Assembly (NCBI GenBank): GCA_011523655.1
Contig: WTGH01000009.1
Location: 35,151-99,150 of the forward strand
Reading direction: 5' to 3'
Origin: Rhodospirillaceae bacterium
GTDB taxonomy: Bacteria; Pseudomonadota; Alphaproteobacteria; Bin65
DNA: 64,000 bases
Shown here: piece after piece, positions 17,219 to 26,751 of the stretch
How the letters are laid out: each line of letters opens with the position of its first letter
Numbering within the stretch: position 1 is the stretch's first letter
Made by a program: the position numbers and the translations under genes
The notes under the pieces: generated by a model
What the model saw: only the letters and a program-made list of their open reading frames with translations
What the model was told of the DNA's origin: nothing
Database searches by the model: none

Positions 17219-17548
17219 ATGTCTGCAACGCTGGTCTACATGACCGCCGGTTCGGTGGAGGAAGCGCGGTCCATCGGCGCCAGCCTGGTCGAGCGCCGGC
17301 TGGCTGCCTGCGTCAACATCCTGCCGGGCATGCTGTCCCAGTATCGCTGGGAGGGCAGCATCCAGACCGACGAGGAGGTCGTTCTGATCGCCAAGACGCG
17401 CAGCGATCTGGTCGACTCATTGACCGGCCATGTGCAGGAAATCCACAGCTACGATTGCCCTTGCGTCGTCGCGCTGCCGATCGACGGCGGCAATCCGGCC
17501 TTCCTGCAATGGATCGAAGAGGAAACGGCTGAGGCTGCGGACGGTTGA
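17219..17548 (+). CDS. cutA: Divalent-cation tolerance protein CutA
   Basis: A 109-residue CutA1-fold protein, the normal length. The segments 'AACVNILPGMLSQYRWEGSI', 'EEVVLIAKT' and 'IHSYDCPCVVALPI' are the family's conserved core; the fold is a ferredoxin-like trimer related to PII signalling proteins. The link to copper tolerance comes from E. coli genetics and is not proved as a direct activity. The ATG at 17219 follows AGGGAG; the 28-residue extension in the track is rejected. Divergent from the MFS gene. Confidence 0.94.
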   Translation: MSATLVYMTAGSVEEARSIGASLVERRLAACVNILPGMLSQYRWEGSIQTDEEVVLIAKTRSDLVDSLTGHVQEIHSYDCPCVVALPIDGGNPAFLQWIEEETAEAADG

Positions 17549-17580
17549 CCGCCGTCGGCCGAACCGGCGGCCACCCTGCC

Positions 17581-18315
17581 CTACATGAAGTCCCGTTCGT
17601 GGACGATCGCCGTGAGATAGGCCGCGGCCAGCAGGCGGCGGGTGTCGGTCATTTCGTGCGGCTGTTCCTTGCGCCAGGCGTCCAGCACGTCGGTCGCGCG
17701 GTTTTCGGCGACGGTGCGGATTTTGTCGTCGTATTGCGCCATCCGCGCGTCGTCCTCGGCGGCGTCGGCCTTGCCGGACAAGACCCGGGCGATCTCGGCG
17801 ACCTCGCCGTTATTGGGGCCGAACGCCCGCTCCCGCTCCGCAAGGGCCTTTTCGAGGAGCGTCTCAGCCGCCGCGTCCTCGTCGAGGAAGAGGCGCGCAA
17901 TTCCGAGATTGAAGCGGGTCAGTGCCACGGCGCCGGTCAGGAACGCGCGGTGCCGCGCGCGCCGGACGTCGCCGTAGGTCTCGACATGGCGCTGTTCCAG
18001 GCGCTGGTGGAACATCGAACTGCGCGCCGCCGGCGACACCGCCATGCCGCCGGTCCAGTCGAGCGCTCCATCCCAGGCAGCGAGCGCCGAAGTCAGGGCG
18101 GCGGCGGCACTCTCATGGGCCTGGTCGATCAGCAGGGCCAGCGCATCGTTGTTCGCGCTGGCGGCCCGGCGCGGGTCGCCCGCCGGGAATTCCCGCGCCA
18201 GAGCACCCGCCCGCTGCCACAGATGGACGGCCTCCTCCCGCCGCGCTGCCCGATAGGCTTCCAGCGCCGCGGCCGAGAAGGCCTCCCATTCCCATTCTGC
18301 GGCTTGGGCGCCCAT
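17581..18315 (-). CDS. TPR-like hypothetical protein downstream of tmm
   Basis: A 244-residue soluble, Ala-rich, helical protein with degenerate TPR-like helix pairs, e.g. 'FSAAALEAYRAARREEAVHLWQRAGALARE' (about 12-41) and 'ALTRFNLGIARLFLDEDAAAETLLEKALAERERAFG' in the middle. I do not recognise a named family. The start at 18315 is chosen because the longer track ORF would run into tmm, whose stop lies 32 bp upstream. The close same-strand spacing suggests cotranscription with tmm and a possible supporting role, such as a protein-protein adaptor. That is inference only. Confidence 0.7.
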   Translation of the reverse strand: MGAQAAEWEWEAFSAAALEAYRAARREEAVHLWQRAGALAREFPAGDPRRAASANNDALALLIDQAHESAAAALTSALAAWDGALDWTGGMAVSPAARSSMFHQRLEQRHVETYGDVRRARHRAFLTGAVALTRFNLGIARLFLDEDAAAETLLEKALAERERAFGPNNGEVAEIARVLSGKADAAEDDARMAQYDDKIRTVAENRATDVLDAWRKEQPHEMTDTRRLLAAAYLTAIVHERDFM

Positions 18316-18347
18316 CGCCGGGCGATGACAGGCCGGCCAGGGCGCCG

Positions 18348-19691
18348 CTATCCGCTGCCCAGATAGCTCGCCATCGAATCGTCCATCGCCTCGACCCAGG
18401 GCGTGTGGTGGACCGGGGCGTCGGTGCCCGTGATGGCGGACCTGTGGCCGTGGTCGCGGTAGCTCATGATCCCCTGCTTCTTGTATTTCTTCCACTCGAA
18501 GAACGCTTCGTCGGTGTTGTCGACGTTAAAGCTGGGATAGTCCGTGTCGGCGGTCAGCTCGCGGACGTAGTCGCCCTGGTAGCTGATCGCGCCGTAGTCG
18601 TCCTCGAGCGCGTCCTCCCGGGCCTCCCGGTCGGCCACGTCCGCCGCCCGGGCGTCGCGGTCCGGCACCGCGATCCGGCCGAGGATGATGTCGCGGACAT
18701 ACCAGGCCTGGGCGTCGAACATGCTGAAGGTGTACCACTGGTCCTGCATGCCGAGATAGAACAGCTTCGGATTGTCGACCCAGACGACGCCCTTGTAGAG
18801 GTCGGCGGCCGCCAGCCGGTTGGCGGTCTTCAGGCACAGCTCCGGCGCCATGAACGGGAAATGGTGCAGATAGCCGGTGCACAGGATGATGGCGTCGATG
18901 TCGGCGGTCGAGCCGTCCTTGAAGGTGCAGGTGTTGCCCTCGACCTTTTGGAGCAGCGGCACCTCCTTCCAGTTGTCCGGCCAGTCGTAGCCCATGGCTG
19001 CGGTGCGGTGGCTGACGGTGACCGACTTGCAGCCATATTTCCAGCACTGCGAGCCGATGTCCTCCGCCGAGTAGCTGGTCCCGATGATCAGGATGTCCCT
19101 GTCGACGAACTCGACGGCGTCGCGGAAATCGTGGGCGTGCATGACCCGGCCGTTGAACCGGTCGAGACCGTCGAAATGCGGCACGTTCGGCGTCGAGAAG
19201 TGGCCCGTCGCGACGATGACGTTGTCGAACTCCTCGCTGTATTCTTCGTCCGCTGCGAGATCATGGGCCGTTACCGTGAACCGGCCGCTCGCCGCGTCGT
19301 AGTCGACGCGCCGAACCGGGGTGCGGAAGCGGATCCAGTCGCGCACGTCCGACTGTTTCGCCCGGCCGGTGATGTAGTCGAACAGGACTTCCCGCGGCGG
19401 GTAGGACGCGATCTGCCTGCCGAAGTGGGTCTCGAAGGAATAGTCGGCGAATTCCAGGCCTTCCTTCGGCCCGTTGGACCACAGATAGCGGTACATCGAG
19501 CAATGCACCGGCTCGCCGAATTCGTCCGTGCCGGTGCGCCAGGTATAGTTCCACAGGCCGCCCCAGTCGTCCTGCTTCTCGTAGCAGACGATCTCCGGAA
19601 TTTCCGCTCCACGGGCTTTCGCCATCTGAAACGCCCTCAACTGTGCAAGGCCGCATGGACCTGCACCGATTACCGCAATGCGTTTGCTCAT
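18348..19691 (-). CDS. tmm: Trimethylamine monooxygenase (FMO family)
   Basis: Tmm oxidises trimethylamine to trimethylamine N-oxide with NADPH and O2 in marine bacteria. The 447-residue protein has the FAD motif '[14 protein letters not shown]' (about 9-22), the FMO signature '[11 protein letters not shown]', the NADPH motif '[19 protein letters not shown]', and stretches I remember as near-diagnostic of bacterial Tmm: '[13 protein letters not shown]', '[12 protein letters not shown]', '[20 protein letters not shown]' and 'APVHHTPW'. The start at 19691 gives 'MSKRIAVIG'. It is divergent from a Tat-exported binding protein. No tdm gene lies in the window. Other small amines or hypotaurine remain possible substrates. 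Confidence 0.93.
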   Translation of the reverse strand: MSKRIAVIGAGPCGLAQLRAFQMAKARGAEIPEIVCYEKQDDWGGLWNYTWRTGTDEFGEPVHCSMYRYLWSNGPKEGLEFADYSFETHFGRQIASYPPREVLFDYITGRAKQSDVRDWIRFRTPVRRVDYDAASGRFTVTAHDLAADEEYSEEFDNVIVATGHFSTPNVPHFDGLDRFNGRVMHAHDFRDAVEFVDRDILIIGTSYSAEDIGSQCWKYGCKSVTVSHRTAAMGYDWPDNWKEVPLLQKVEGNTCTFKDGSTADIDAIILCTGYLHHFPFMAPELCLKTANRLAAADLYKGVVWVDNPKLFYLGMQDQWYTFSMFDAQAWYVRDIILGRIAVPDRDARAADVADREAREDALEDDYGAISYQGDYVRELTADTDYPSFNVDNTDEAFFEWKKYKKQGIMSYRDHGHRSAITGTDAPVHHTPWVEAMDDSMASYLGSG

Positions 19692-20110
19692 GGTCTTACT
19701 CACACTCCCTGCCGGTCGCTGCACTCCGCCCGAAACACCGGCATCGTTTCAGATTCTGCAACCTCTGCACATACCAATCTGCACCAATATACACCAATTG
19801 AATCTCGGATTCTACCGGCGCCGGAATCCGGCCCGGTATCGCCTGCTCGATAGGATAGTCATAATAATGCATATTTCTCTTGCATCCATCCCCTAAATTG
19901 TCATGCTGTGTAGCATCGACTGCAACAGCATTAAGCTTGGACAGCAAGCCGGACTAATTGGTCTGAATTGGTTCAATCGCCCAAGGATTGTTCTGCAGTT
20001 GCGGTCTTGCGGGCCGTTCGGTGTCCTTCCGGCTTCCGACCGGCCGATGGGCGGCGCCTCCCGGTTTAGGATGCCGAGGCGGCCGCCGCGAATCATGGGA
20101 GGCAGGTCCA
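19692..20110. other. Divergent intergenic region between tmm and the Liv binding protein
   Basis: A 419-bp AT-richer gap separating two divergent genes, so it must hold at least two promoters. I see a short dyad ATGCT-GTGT-AGCAT near 19903 and repeated 'AATTGGT' words near 19957-19972, but no clear -35/-10 pair with good spacing. The track ORFs across it have no domain. The gap's size and composition are consistent with regulation by a factor encoded elsewhere. Confidence 0.5.
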
Positions 20111-21415
20111 ATGCGAAAGACACTCGACCGCAAATTGAGCAGGCGGAAATTCCTCGGGACGACGGCGGCGTCGGGGGCTGCGCTGGCCGCGACGGGCACG
20201 GGCCTGTCGCGGGTTTCCTTTGCCGCCGGCCACACCATCAAGATCGGCTTCCTCGCGCCGTTCACCGGCCCGGTCGCGGCCTGGGGCAAACCCGGCTACG
20301 ACGGCTGCCTGATCTGGGCTGACTGGGTCAACGCCAAGGGTGGCGTGAAAATCGGCGACAAGTCGTACAGGATCGAGTTCGTTGGCTACGACAACGAATA
20401 CGATGCCGGCAAGGCGAAAACCGGCGCGACCAAGCTGATCAAGGAAGACGGCGTCAAGTTCATCATGATGCTGGGCGGCGACACCTGGCCGGGCGTGGAG
20501 AAGATCGCGGAGCGGGAAGGCATGCTGTTCTCGACGCTGCTGCCGAGCGATCTGTCGCCGGACACGAAGACGCTCGTGGCGCCGTGCGAGGTGCATCCGA
20601 TCTACAACGTCACCGGCGTCGAATGGCTGGCGGAGAACAAGAAGAACCTGAAGACGGCCGCGATCTGCGCCCAGGACGATGCGCTGGGCAAGCCTTCGGT
20701 GGCGACCTACCTGGCGGCCTTCGAGGCGGCCGGCATCAAGATGGTCGACGCGCCGCTGTTCTTCGATCCGGCGACGACGGACTTCGCGCCGGTCATGACC
20801 AAGCTGCTGGCCAAGAAGCCGGACATCCTGTGCCTGGACACTTGCTACGCCGACTATGTCCACCCGCTGTGCGAGCAGGCGTTCCAGCAGGGCTACAAGG
20901 GGCAGATCATTTCCTGCACCGCCGACTTCTACCAGGTGATCGTCGAGAAGACGTCGAAGGACTTCATGGAAGGCTTCGTCTTCCAGTTCCCGGATTTCGA
21001 CGACCCGGCGCTCAACGCCAAGGAAGTGAACTTCGTCAATCCCAACGAGTTCTATGCCGAATATTCCAAGCGCTACGGCGCCAAGGAATGGAGCGCGGTG
21101 TCCTGGGAATACGCTTCGATCATGGACCTGTGGGCCGACGCCGCCGGCAAGGCGGGCAGTGCCGACCCGGGGCCCGTCCTGAAGGCGATGAAGGCCGGCG
21201 GCACCGGCAAACACGCCTTCGGCGACGCCAAATGGTGGGGCAAGGAGCTGTTCGGCATCGACAACGCGCTGGTCGGTAACTGGCCCGTCGTGGTGATCGA
21301 GGGCGGCAAGGCCAAGATCAAGGCCTTCAAGTCGATTCCCGCCTGGTGGGCGAAGCACAGCAAGCTGATGATCAAGCACATGACGGCCCTGGGCCAGATG
21401 TGGAATCAGCGCTGA
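20111..21415 (+). CDS. Liv-type periplasmic substrate-binding protein, Tat-exported
   Basis: A 434-residue type-1 binding protein. The N-terminus contains the twin-arginine motif 'SRRKFLG' followed by a hydrophobic stretch and a likely cleavage after 'SFAAG', so export is by Tat rather than Sec. The mature part starts 'HTIKIGFLAPFTGPVAAWGK', typical of the LivJ/urea-amide receptor group, and is rich in Trp and Tyr. The ATG at 20111 is preceded by GGGAGGCAGG; the 41-residue track extension is rejected. It leads the second, complete Liv operon and is separated from the permeases by a terminator. The ligand is unknown; proximity to tmm hints at a methylated amine but does not prove it. Confidence 0.88.
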   Translation: MRKTLDRKLSRRKFLGTTAASGAALAATGTGLSRVSFAAGHTIKIGFLAPFTGPVAAWGKPGYDGCLIWADWVNAKGGVKIGDKSYRIEFVGYDNEYDAGKAKTGATKLIKEDGVKFIMMLGGDTWPGVEKIAEREGMLFSTLLPSDLSPDTKTLVAPCEVHPIYNVTGVEWLAENKKNLKTAAICAQDDALGKPSVATYLAAFEAAGIKMVDAPLFFDPATTDFAPVMTKLLAKKPDILCLDTCYADYVHPLCEQAFQQGYKGQIISCTADFYQVIVEKTSKDFMEGFVFQFPDFDDPALNAKEVNFVNPNEFYAEYSKRYGAKEWSAVSWEYASIMDLWADAAGKAGSADPGPVLKAMKAGGTGKHAFGDAKWWGKELFGIDNALVGNWPVVVIEGGKAKIKAFKSIPAWWAKHSKLMIKHMTALGQMWNQR

Positions 21416-21462
21416 TAAATCGCCGCAATCCGCATGGCGCCTCTGCCGTGCGTGTATAATCC

Positions 21463-21501
21463 GCCGGGGCCGGGCCTTTCCCGGCCCCGGCATCGTTTTT
21501 T
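21463..21501 (+). terminator. Intrinsic terminator between binding protein and permease genes
   Basis: GCCGGGGCCGGG (21463-21474) pairs perfectly with CCCGGCCCCGGC (21480-21491) across a 5-nt loop, followed by ATCG and six T. This is a 12-bp GC stem with a U-run, so it should stop much of the transcription after the binding-protein gene. The usual outcome is more binding protein than membrane complex. Confidence 0.85.
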
Positions 21502-21522
21502 CGCCCCAGCCGTCGAGGCCCG

Positions 21523-22389
21523 GTGATGGACCTGCTGTGGCAGACCGCCATCAACGCCATGTATGCCGCCAGCTATATGGCGCTGATCGCGGTCGGGCTG
21601 GTGATGATTTTCGGCGTCATGGGCGTGATCAACTTCGCCCATGGCGAACTTTATATGGCCGGCGCCTATTGCGTCGTGTTCCTCTACGCTCAGGAGAAGT
21701 TTCCCTTCCTGGTGGGGGTTGCCGCGGGCCTAATCTTCGTCGGGGCCATCGGCCTCCTGATGGAGCGCGGGTTGTTTCGCCCGCTGCGGAAGAATCCGCT
21801 GGGCGGCCTCATCGCGTCGATCGGATTTCTTCTCATCCTGCAAACCCTGGCCGTGTTCGGCTTCGGCCGGCGTATGGGCCATGTCCCGCCGCCGACCCAG
21901 GGCAAGATCGAGATATTCGGCGCGATCCTGACCTATCAGCGCCTGTTCGTGATCGTCGCCGCCATCCTGCTGCTGGCTGCGCTGTGGGCCTTCCTCAAGC
22001 GCTCGAAGTTCGGCTGGGCATTGCGCGCCTGCGCCCAGGATGCCGAAGCCGCGTCCCTCCAGGGCATTTCGATGAACCAGACCGCGCGTATCGCCATGTT
22101 CATCGGCGCCGCGCTTGCCGGCGTTGCCGGGGCCCTGACCGCGCCCCTTGTCAGCCCGACGCCCTATATCGGCCACTCGATCATCGTTACCGCCTTTATC
22201 ATCATCATCGTCGGCGGCATCGGCAGCCTTGAGGGCGCGGTGATCGCGGCCGTGCTCTACGCCTTCGTCCACACCTTCGTCACCACCTTCTTCGACGGCG
22301 TGATCGCCAACATTGTCGGACTCGCGCTGATGTTCGCCGTGCTGGTGGTGCGGCCGACCGGCCTGTTCGGAGCCAGGGAACGTGCCTGA
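21523..22389 (+). CDS. livH: Liv-type ABC transporter permease (LivH-like)
   Basis: A 288-residue permease. 'ALIAVGLVMIFGVMGVINFAHGELYMAGAY' is the conserved first region, and 'WALRACAQDAEAASLQGISM' the ATPase-coupling loop. The ATG at 21523 lies 108 bp past the binding-protein gene, beyond the terminator. It overlaps the GTG of the next permease by 8 bp. The permease pairs with the LivM-like subunit. Confidence 0.92.
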   Translation: MMDLLWQTAINAMYAASYMALIAVGLVMIFGVMGVINFAHGELYMAGAYCVVFLYAQEKFPFLVGVAAGLIFVGAIGLLMERGLFRPLRKNPLGGLIASIGFLLILQTLAVFGFGRRMGHVPPPTQGKIEIFGAILTYQRLFVIVAAILLLAALWAFLKRSKFGWALRACAQDAEAASLQGISMNQTARIAMFIGAALAGVAGALTAPLVSPTPYIGHSIIVTAFIIIIVGGIGSLEGAVIAAVLYAFVHTFVTTFFDGVIANIVGLALMFAVLVVRPTGLFGARERA

Positions 22390-23428
22390 ACCGGCGGTCG
22401 CCCCGTCGGGATCCCGGGCGGGCAGCCCGGCCGGGCGGATCGTCTGGCGCCTGCGGTTTGCGCTGCTGTTCGCGGTGTTGGCGGTCCTGCCCTATCTGCT
22501 GAGCTATTCGCAGCAGGAAATCGCCGTCCTCCTCGTCATCAACGTGCTGCTGGTCTCCAGCTACCGGCTGCTGACGTTGACCGGCGAATGGTCGCTCGGC
22601 CATGTCGTGATCATGGGCGTCGGGGCCTATGCCAGCGCGCTGCTCGCCAAGCGGCTCGGCGTGCCGGTGCCGTTCTCCATGCTGATCGGCGGCTGCATGG
22701 CGGCGGCGACCGCCGCGATCCTGAGCTTCCCGCTGTTCCGGATGAAGGGCTTCTATTTCCTGATCGGCTCCTTCGCCGCCGGCGAGATCATCCGCCTGAT
22801 CTGGAAACGCTTTACCGACCCCTTCGGCGGCCCCAAGGGCCTGAAGCGCATCGACGCCTTTCCCAATATCGACACCGGTTTCCTGTCGATCGATTTCTAC
22901 GAGCCGGTCAACTATTATTTTCTCGCATTGATAATAGTTTCCATATCGTTATTCATCCTTTACAGGATCGAACGGTCGCGCATCGGGCTGACCTTCCATG
23001 CGATCCACTGGCAGGACAGGCTGGCCGAGTCGATCGGCGTCGACACGTTCCGCTACCGGACCCTGGCCTTCGTCATCGCCTCCTTCTTCGCCGGGATCGC
23101 CGGCGGCCTCTATGCCCATTATGTCGGCACGGTGAACCCGACCCGCTTCGGCGTCGACCAGATGGTCTACGTCCTGGTCTGGGCCATCGTCGGCGGCACT
23201 GCGACCTTCCACGGCCCGATCCTCGGCGTCATTGTATTGACCGTCATCAACGAGATCGTCCTGCGCGGCCTGGGCCTGGATACGGCGCGGCCGCTGATCT
23301 ACGGCGCCATCCTGATCCTTTCGGTCCTCTATCTGCCGGATGGCCTTGAGAGCCTCGGGCCGAAACTGCGGGCCTGGCTGCAACGCCGGCGGCGCGGGCC
23401 GGCAACGGCCGGGGGAGAGGCGGCATGA
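22382..23428 (+). CDS. livM: Liv-type ABC transporter permease (LivM-like)
   Basis: A 348-residue permease with a cytoplasmic N-terminal tail, then about eight to ten membrane spans. The LivM landmark appears as 'GEWSLGHVVIMGVGAYASALLAK'; the coupling region is 'RIGLTFHAIHWQDRLAESIGVD', a variant of the usual 'RALRAIREDE'. The start is GTG at 22382. A short AT-rich patch around 22910-22960 encodes 'YYFLALIIVSISLFILY' with rare-looking codons; it still reads through cleanly. The gene overlaps livG by 4 bp (ATGA). Confidence 0.9.
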   Translation: MPEPAVAPSGSRAGSPAGRIVWRLRFALLFAVLAVLPYLLSYSQQEIAVLLVINVLLVSSYRLLTLTGEWSLGHVVIMGVGAYASALLAKRLGVPVPFSMLIGGCMAAATAAILSFPLFRMKGFYFLIGSFAAGEIIRLIWKRFTDPFGGPKGLKRIDAFPNIDTGFLSIDFYEPVNYYFLALIIVSISLFILYRIERSRIGLTFHAIHWQDRLAESIGVDTFRYRTLAFVIASFFAGIAGGLYAHYVGTVNPTRFGVDQMVYVLVWAIVGGTATFHGPILGVIVLTVINEIVLRGLGLDTARPLIYGAILILSVLYLPDGLESLGPKLRAWLQRRRRGPATAGGEAA

Positions 23429-24249
23429 ATGCGCCGGGCGGCCAGCCGATCCCGGACGCGCCCATCCTGGAGGCGCGGGGGCTGACGCGCCGGTTCGGCG
23501 GCCTGGTGGCGGTCGACGATTTCAGCTTCGCGGTGCGCGAGGGCGCGATCCACGGCCTGATCGGGCCGAACGGCGCCGGCAAGACCACGACCTTCAACGT
23601 GATCAGCGGTTTCTACGCGCCGACGTCCGGGCAGGTGCTCTATCGCGGCCGGGACATTTCCGGGCGCAAGACCAGCGCGCTGGCCGAGATGGGGCTGGTG
23701 CGGACCTTCCAGGGCTCGACGCTGTTCCAGGAATTCTCCGTTCTGGACAATGTCCGGGTCGGCCGCCATCTCGGCGCCCGCGCGGGATTCCTGAGCCGGC
23801 TGCTCGGCACGGACCGCGGGTCGGAAGCGCAGGCCGATGCCAGCGCGCGGGAGGCCCTGGCCTTTTTCGGCCTGGAAGAGCTGGCGGACGAGCCGGTCTC
23901 GAACCTGCCGCACGGCCATCAGCGCATGCTCGGCATGGCGGTCGCGCTGGCGGCGGAACCCGAGGTGCTGCTGCTCGACGAACCCTTCACCGGCATGAAC
24001 CCGGAGGAGACCCGGCGCATGATGGCACTCGTCCGGCGCATCCGCGACGGCGGCGTCACCGTCATGCTCGTCGAGCACGACATGCAGGCGGTGATGAATC
24101 TGTGCGACATCATCACGGTGATGAATTTCGGCGCCCTGCTGGTCGAGGGCGCGCCGGACGAGGTGCGCAACGATCCTGCGGTGATCGAAGCCTATCTCGG
24201 CTCTGCCACGGGCAATGGGGCGGGCAACGGGGCGGGCGATGCTGCTTGA
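23425..24249 (+). CDS. livG: Liv-type ABC transporter ATPase (LivG-like)
   Basis: A 274-residue ATPase with Walker A 'GPNGAGKTTTFNVISGFY', the signature region 'VSNLPHGHQRMLGMAVAL', Walker B 'VLLLDEPFTGMNP' and switch His in 'MLVEHDMQAVM'. Its signature reads 'LPHGHQRML' where LSGGQ is standard; LivG proteins often vary here ('LPYGQQRRL'), so it should still work. The C-terminus has a Gly/Asn/Ala repeat ('GNGAGNGAGDAA'), which overlaps the livF start by 11 bp. Confidence 0.92.
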   Translation: MNAPGGQPIPDAPILEARGLTRRFGGLVAVDDFSFAVREGAIHGLIGPNGAGKTTTFNVISGFYAPTSGQVLYRGRDISGRKTSALAEMGLVRTFQGSTLFQEFSVLDNVRVGRHLGARAGFLSRLLGTDRGSEAQADASAREALAFFGLEELADEPVSNLPHGHQRMLGMAVALAAEPEVLLLDEPFTGMNPEETRRMMALVRRIRDGGVTVMLVEHDMQAVMNLCDIITVMNFGALLVEGAPDEVRNDPAVIEAYLGSATGNGAGNGAGDAA

Positions 24250-24946
24250 AATCCGCGATATCGAGGTGCGCTACCAGAAGACCGCGGCGCTCAAGGGCGT
24301 CTCGATGGTTGTGCCGGCCGGCGGCATCGTCACCATCATCGGCGCGAACGGCGCCGGCAAAACGACGACCCTGCGCGCCATCTCCGGGCTCGAACCGCTG
24401 ACACGGGGCGAGATCCATTTCGACGGCGCGCGCATCGACGGCCGGCCGCCGGAGGAGATCGTGCGCCGCGGCATCGCCCACGTTCCCGAGGGGCGGCGGG
24501 TGTTCCCGGACCTGACGGTCGAGGAGAACCTGCGCACCGGCGCCTTCCTGCGCACCGACAGGGCGGCGGTCGAGGCCTCGCTCGCCGACGTTTTCGGGCG
24601 CTTTCCGCGCCTCGCCGAGCGGCGTAGGCAGTGGGCGCGCTCGATGTCCGGCGGCGAGCAGCAGATGCTGGCGATCGGCCGGGCGCTGATGAGCGCGCCG
24701 CGGGTGCTGCTGCTCGACGAGCCGTCGATGGGCCTTTCGCCGGTCATGGTGCAGGAGATCGCGCGCATCGTCACCGACATCTCCGCCCAGGGCACGCCGG
24801 TCGTCCTGGTCGAGCAGAATGCCGAGATGGCGCTGCTGCTGGCCCGGTACGCCTATGTGCTCGAGACCGGCGCCGTTGCGCTGGAAGGCCCGGCCGGCGA
24901 CCTGCACGAAAACGACCACGTCCGCCGCGCTTATCTCGGCGGGTAG
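24239..24946 (+). CDS. livF: Liv-type ABC transporter ATPase (LivF-like)
   Basis: A 235-residue ATPase that completes the second Liv operon (SBP-H-M-G-F). Walker A is 'GANGAGKTTTLRAISGL', the signature 'MSGGEQQMLAIGRAL', Walker B 'VLLLDEPSMGLSP', and 'VLVEQNAEMALLLA' is LivF-like. The ATG at 24239 gives 'MLLEIRDIEVRY', the family start; the track's earlier start adds eight stray residues. The gene ends 53 bp before the dehydratase gene, which could be cotranscribed. Confidence 0.93.
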   Translation: MLLEIRDIEVRYQKTAALKGVSMVVPAGGIVTIIGANGAGKTTTLRAISGLEPLTRGEIHFDGARIDGRPPEEIVRRGIAHVPEGRRVFPDLTVEENLRTGAFLRTDRAAVEASLADVFGRFPRLAERRRQWARSMSGGEQQMLAIGRALMSAPRVLLLDEPSMGLSPVMVQEIARIVTDISAQGTPVVLVEQNAEMALLLARYAYVLETGAVALEGPAGDLHENDHVRRAYLGG

Positions 24947-24999
24947 CGCCGGCGGATTGGCATCGTTAGGGTAGGGCTCCGCACACCGGGAGCCCCGCC

Positions 25000-26745
25000 A
25001 TGCCCGACGGTCCGAACGCCTCTGCGCCGCTCGAATCCGGCCGCCGCGCGAACCGCAGGTTGCGTTCGCGCATCACGACCGACGGCCTCGACCGGGTCGC
25101 CCACCGCGCCTTCATGCGGGCGATGGGGCTGGACAGCGAAGCGATCGCACGGCCGATGGTCGGCGTCGTGACCACCGAGGGCGAGATGACCCCCTGCAAC
25201 ATGGGCCTCGCCAACCAGGCCGATTACGCCCGGCGCGGCATCGTCGAGGCCGGTGGCACGCCGCGGGAATTCCGGACGATTTCGGTGTCCGACGGCATTT
25301 CGATGCAGCACCAGGGCATGAAATTCTCGCTGCTGTCGCGCGAGATCATCGCCGACAGCGTCGAGGCCGTGGTGCGCGGCCACGCCTACGACGCGCTGGT
25401 CTGCTTCGCCGGCTGCGACAAGACCCTGCCCGGCATGATGATGGCGATGGCGCGGCTCAACGTGCCGTCGGTCTTCATCTACGGCGGCTCGATGCTGCCC
25501 GGCACGCGCGGGGGCGAGGACGTGACGGTGCTGACCGCCTACGAAGGCGTCGGCGGCGTGCTGGTCGGCACGGTGCCCGAAGAAGAAGTCAACGAACTGG
25601 AGCTGGTCTGCGCGCCGACCATCGGCGCCTGTCCCGGCCAGTTCACGGCAAACACCATGGGCATGGTCTCCGAGGCGCTCGGCCTCGCACCGCTCGGCTC
25701 GTCGATGATCCCGGCGGTCTTCGCCGAGCGCCACGGCATCGCCCGGCGCGCCGGCCACGCCGTCATGGCGGCGCTGGAGAAGGGCGGTCCGCTGCCGCGG
25801 GACCTGGTGACCCGCACGAGCCTGGAGAATGCCGCGGCGGTGGTCGCGGCGACCGGCGGCTCGACCAACGCGGCGCTGCACCTGCCCGCCATCGCCAACG
25901 AGGCCGGCATCGCTTTCGATATGGACGATGTCGCCGGTGTGTTCGACCGCACGCCGCTGGTTGCCGATCTGCAGCCGGGCGGCCGCTTCCTCGCCAGGGA
26001 CGTTCACGGCATCGGCGGCGCGCCGGTCGTCTTCCGCCTGCTGATGGAAAGCGGCCTGTTCGACGGCGCGGCGCTGACCTACACCGGCGAAACGATGGCC
26101 GAGGCGCTGAAAGGTGTCCCCGATCCGGACGGCGAAATCATCCGCAGGAAAGGCGACGAGCGTTCGCCGGACGGCGGCGTGATCGTGCTCAAGGGCAACC
26201 TGTGCCCGGACGGCGCGCTATTGAAGGTCGCCGGGCTGAACTCGACCTATTTCAAGGGCCCGGCCCGGGTGTTCCACGAAGAGGAGAGCTGCAACGCTGC
26301 GGTGCAGGCCCAGGCCTACGAGGACGGCGAGGTCATCGTCATCCGCAACGAAGGCCCGGTCGGCGGCCCCGGCATGCGCGAGATGCTCGGTACGACGGCG
26401 CTGATCTACGGCCAGGGCCGGGGCGAGAAGGTGGCGCTGCTGACCGACGGCCGCTTCTCCGGCGCGACCCGCGGCATGTGCATCGGCTACGCGGCGCCGG
26501 AAGCCGCAGTCGGTGGCCCGCTGGCGTTGATCCGCGACGGCGACATCATCGAGATCGACGCCGCCGCGCGCTCGATCAACGTCCTGCTCCCGGACGACGA
26601 ACTGGCCGCCCGCCGCGCCGCCTGGCAGGCCCCGGACCCGCGTCGGCTCGGCGGCGCGCTGGAGAAATACGCAAGGCTGGTCGGCCAGGCCAACACGGGC
26701 GCCGTCACCCATTCCGGCGCCGTCGAGTGGGCGTGGGAGGAGTAG
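25000..26745 (+). CDS. ilvD: Dihydroxy-acid dehydratase (IlvD/Edd family)
   Basis: IlvD removes water from 2,3-dihydroxy-isovalerate and -methylvalerate in branched-chain amino acid synthesis. The 581-residue protein has the three cluster cysteines expected for a [2Fe-2S] enzyme: 'MTPCNMGLA', '[15 protein letters not shown]' and '[13 protein letters not shown]'. '[13 protein letters not shown]' is the C-terminal family signature. Sugar-acid dehydratases share the fold, so the substrate is not certain; the preceding Liv transporter fits either view. The next gene, tctA, converges with only 6 bp between stops. Confidence 0.9.
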   Translation: MPDGPNASAPLESGRRANRRLRSRITTDGLDRVAHRAFMRAMGLDSEAIARPMVGVVTTEGEMTPCNMGLANQADYARRGIVEAGGTPREFRTISVSDGISMQHQGMKFSLLSREIIADSVEAVVRGHAYDALVCFAGCDKTLPGMMMAMARLNVPSVFIYGGSMLPGTRGGEDVTVLTAYEGVGGVLVGTVPEEEVNELELVCAPTIGACPGQFTANTMGMVSEALGLAPLGSSMIPAVFAERHGIARRAGHAVMAALEKGGPLPRDLVTRTSLENAAAVVAATGGSTNAALHLPAIANEAGIAFDMDDVAGVFDRTPLVADLQPGGRFLARDVHGIGGAPVVFRLLMESGLFDGAALTYTGETMAEALKGVPDPDGEIIRRKGDERSPDGGVIVLKGNLCPDGALLKVAGLNSTYFKGPARVFHEEESCNAAVQAQAYEDGEVIVIRNEGPVGGPGMREMLGTTALIYGQGRGEKVALLTDGRFSGATRGMCIGYAAPEAAVGGPLALIRDGDIIEIDAAARSINVLLPDDELAARRAAWQAPDPRRLGGALEKYARLVGQANTGAVTHSGAVEWAWEE

Positions 26746-26751
26746 GGCGAC

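Noticed and set aside
19692-20110. Possible small RNA or riboswitch in the tmm/receptor gap
   Set aside because: Only a short ATGCT/AGCAT dyad was found; no conserved riboswitch core or terminator was recognised.
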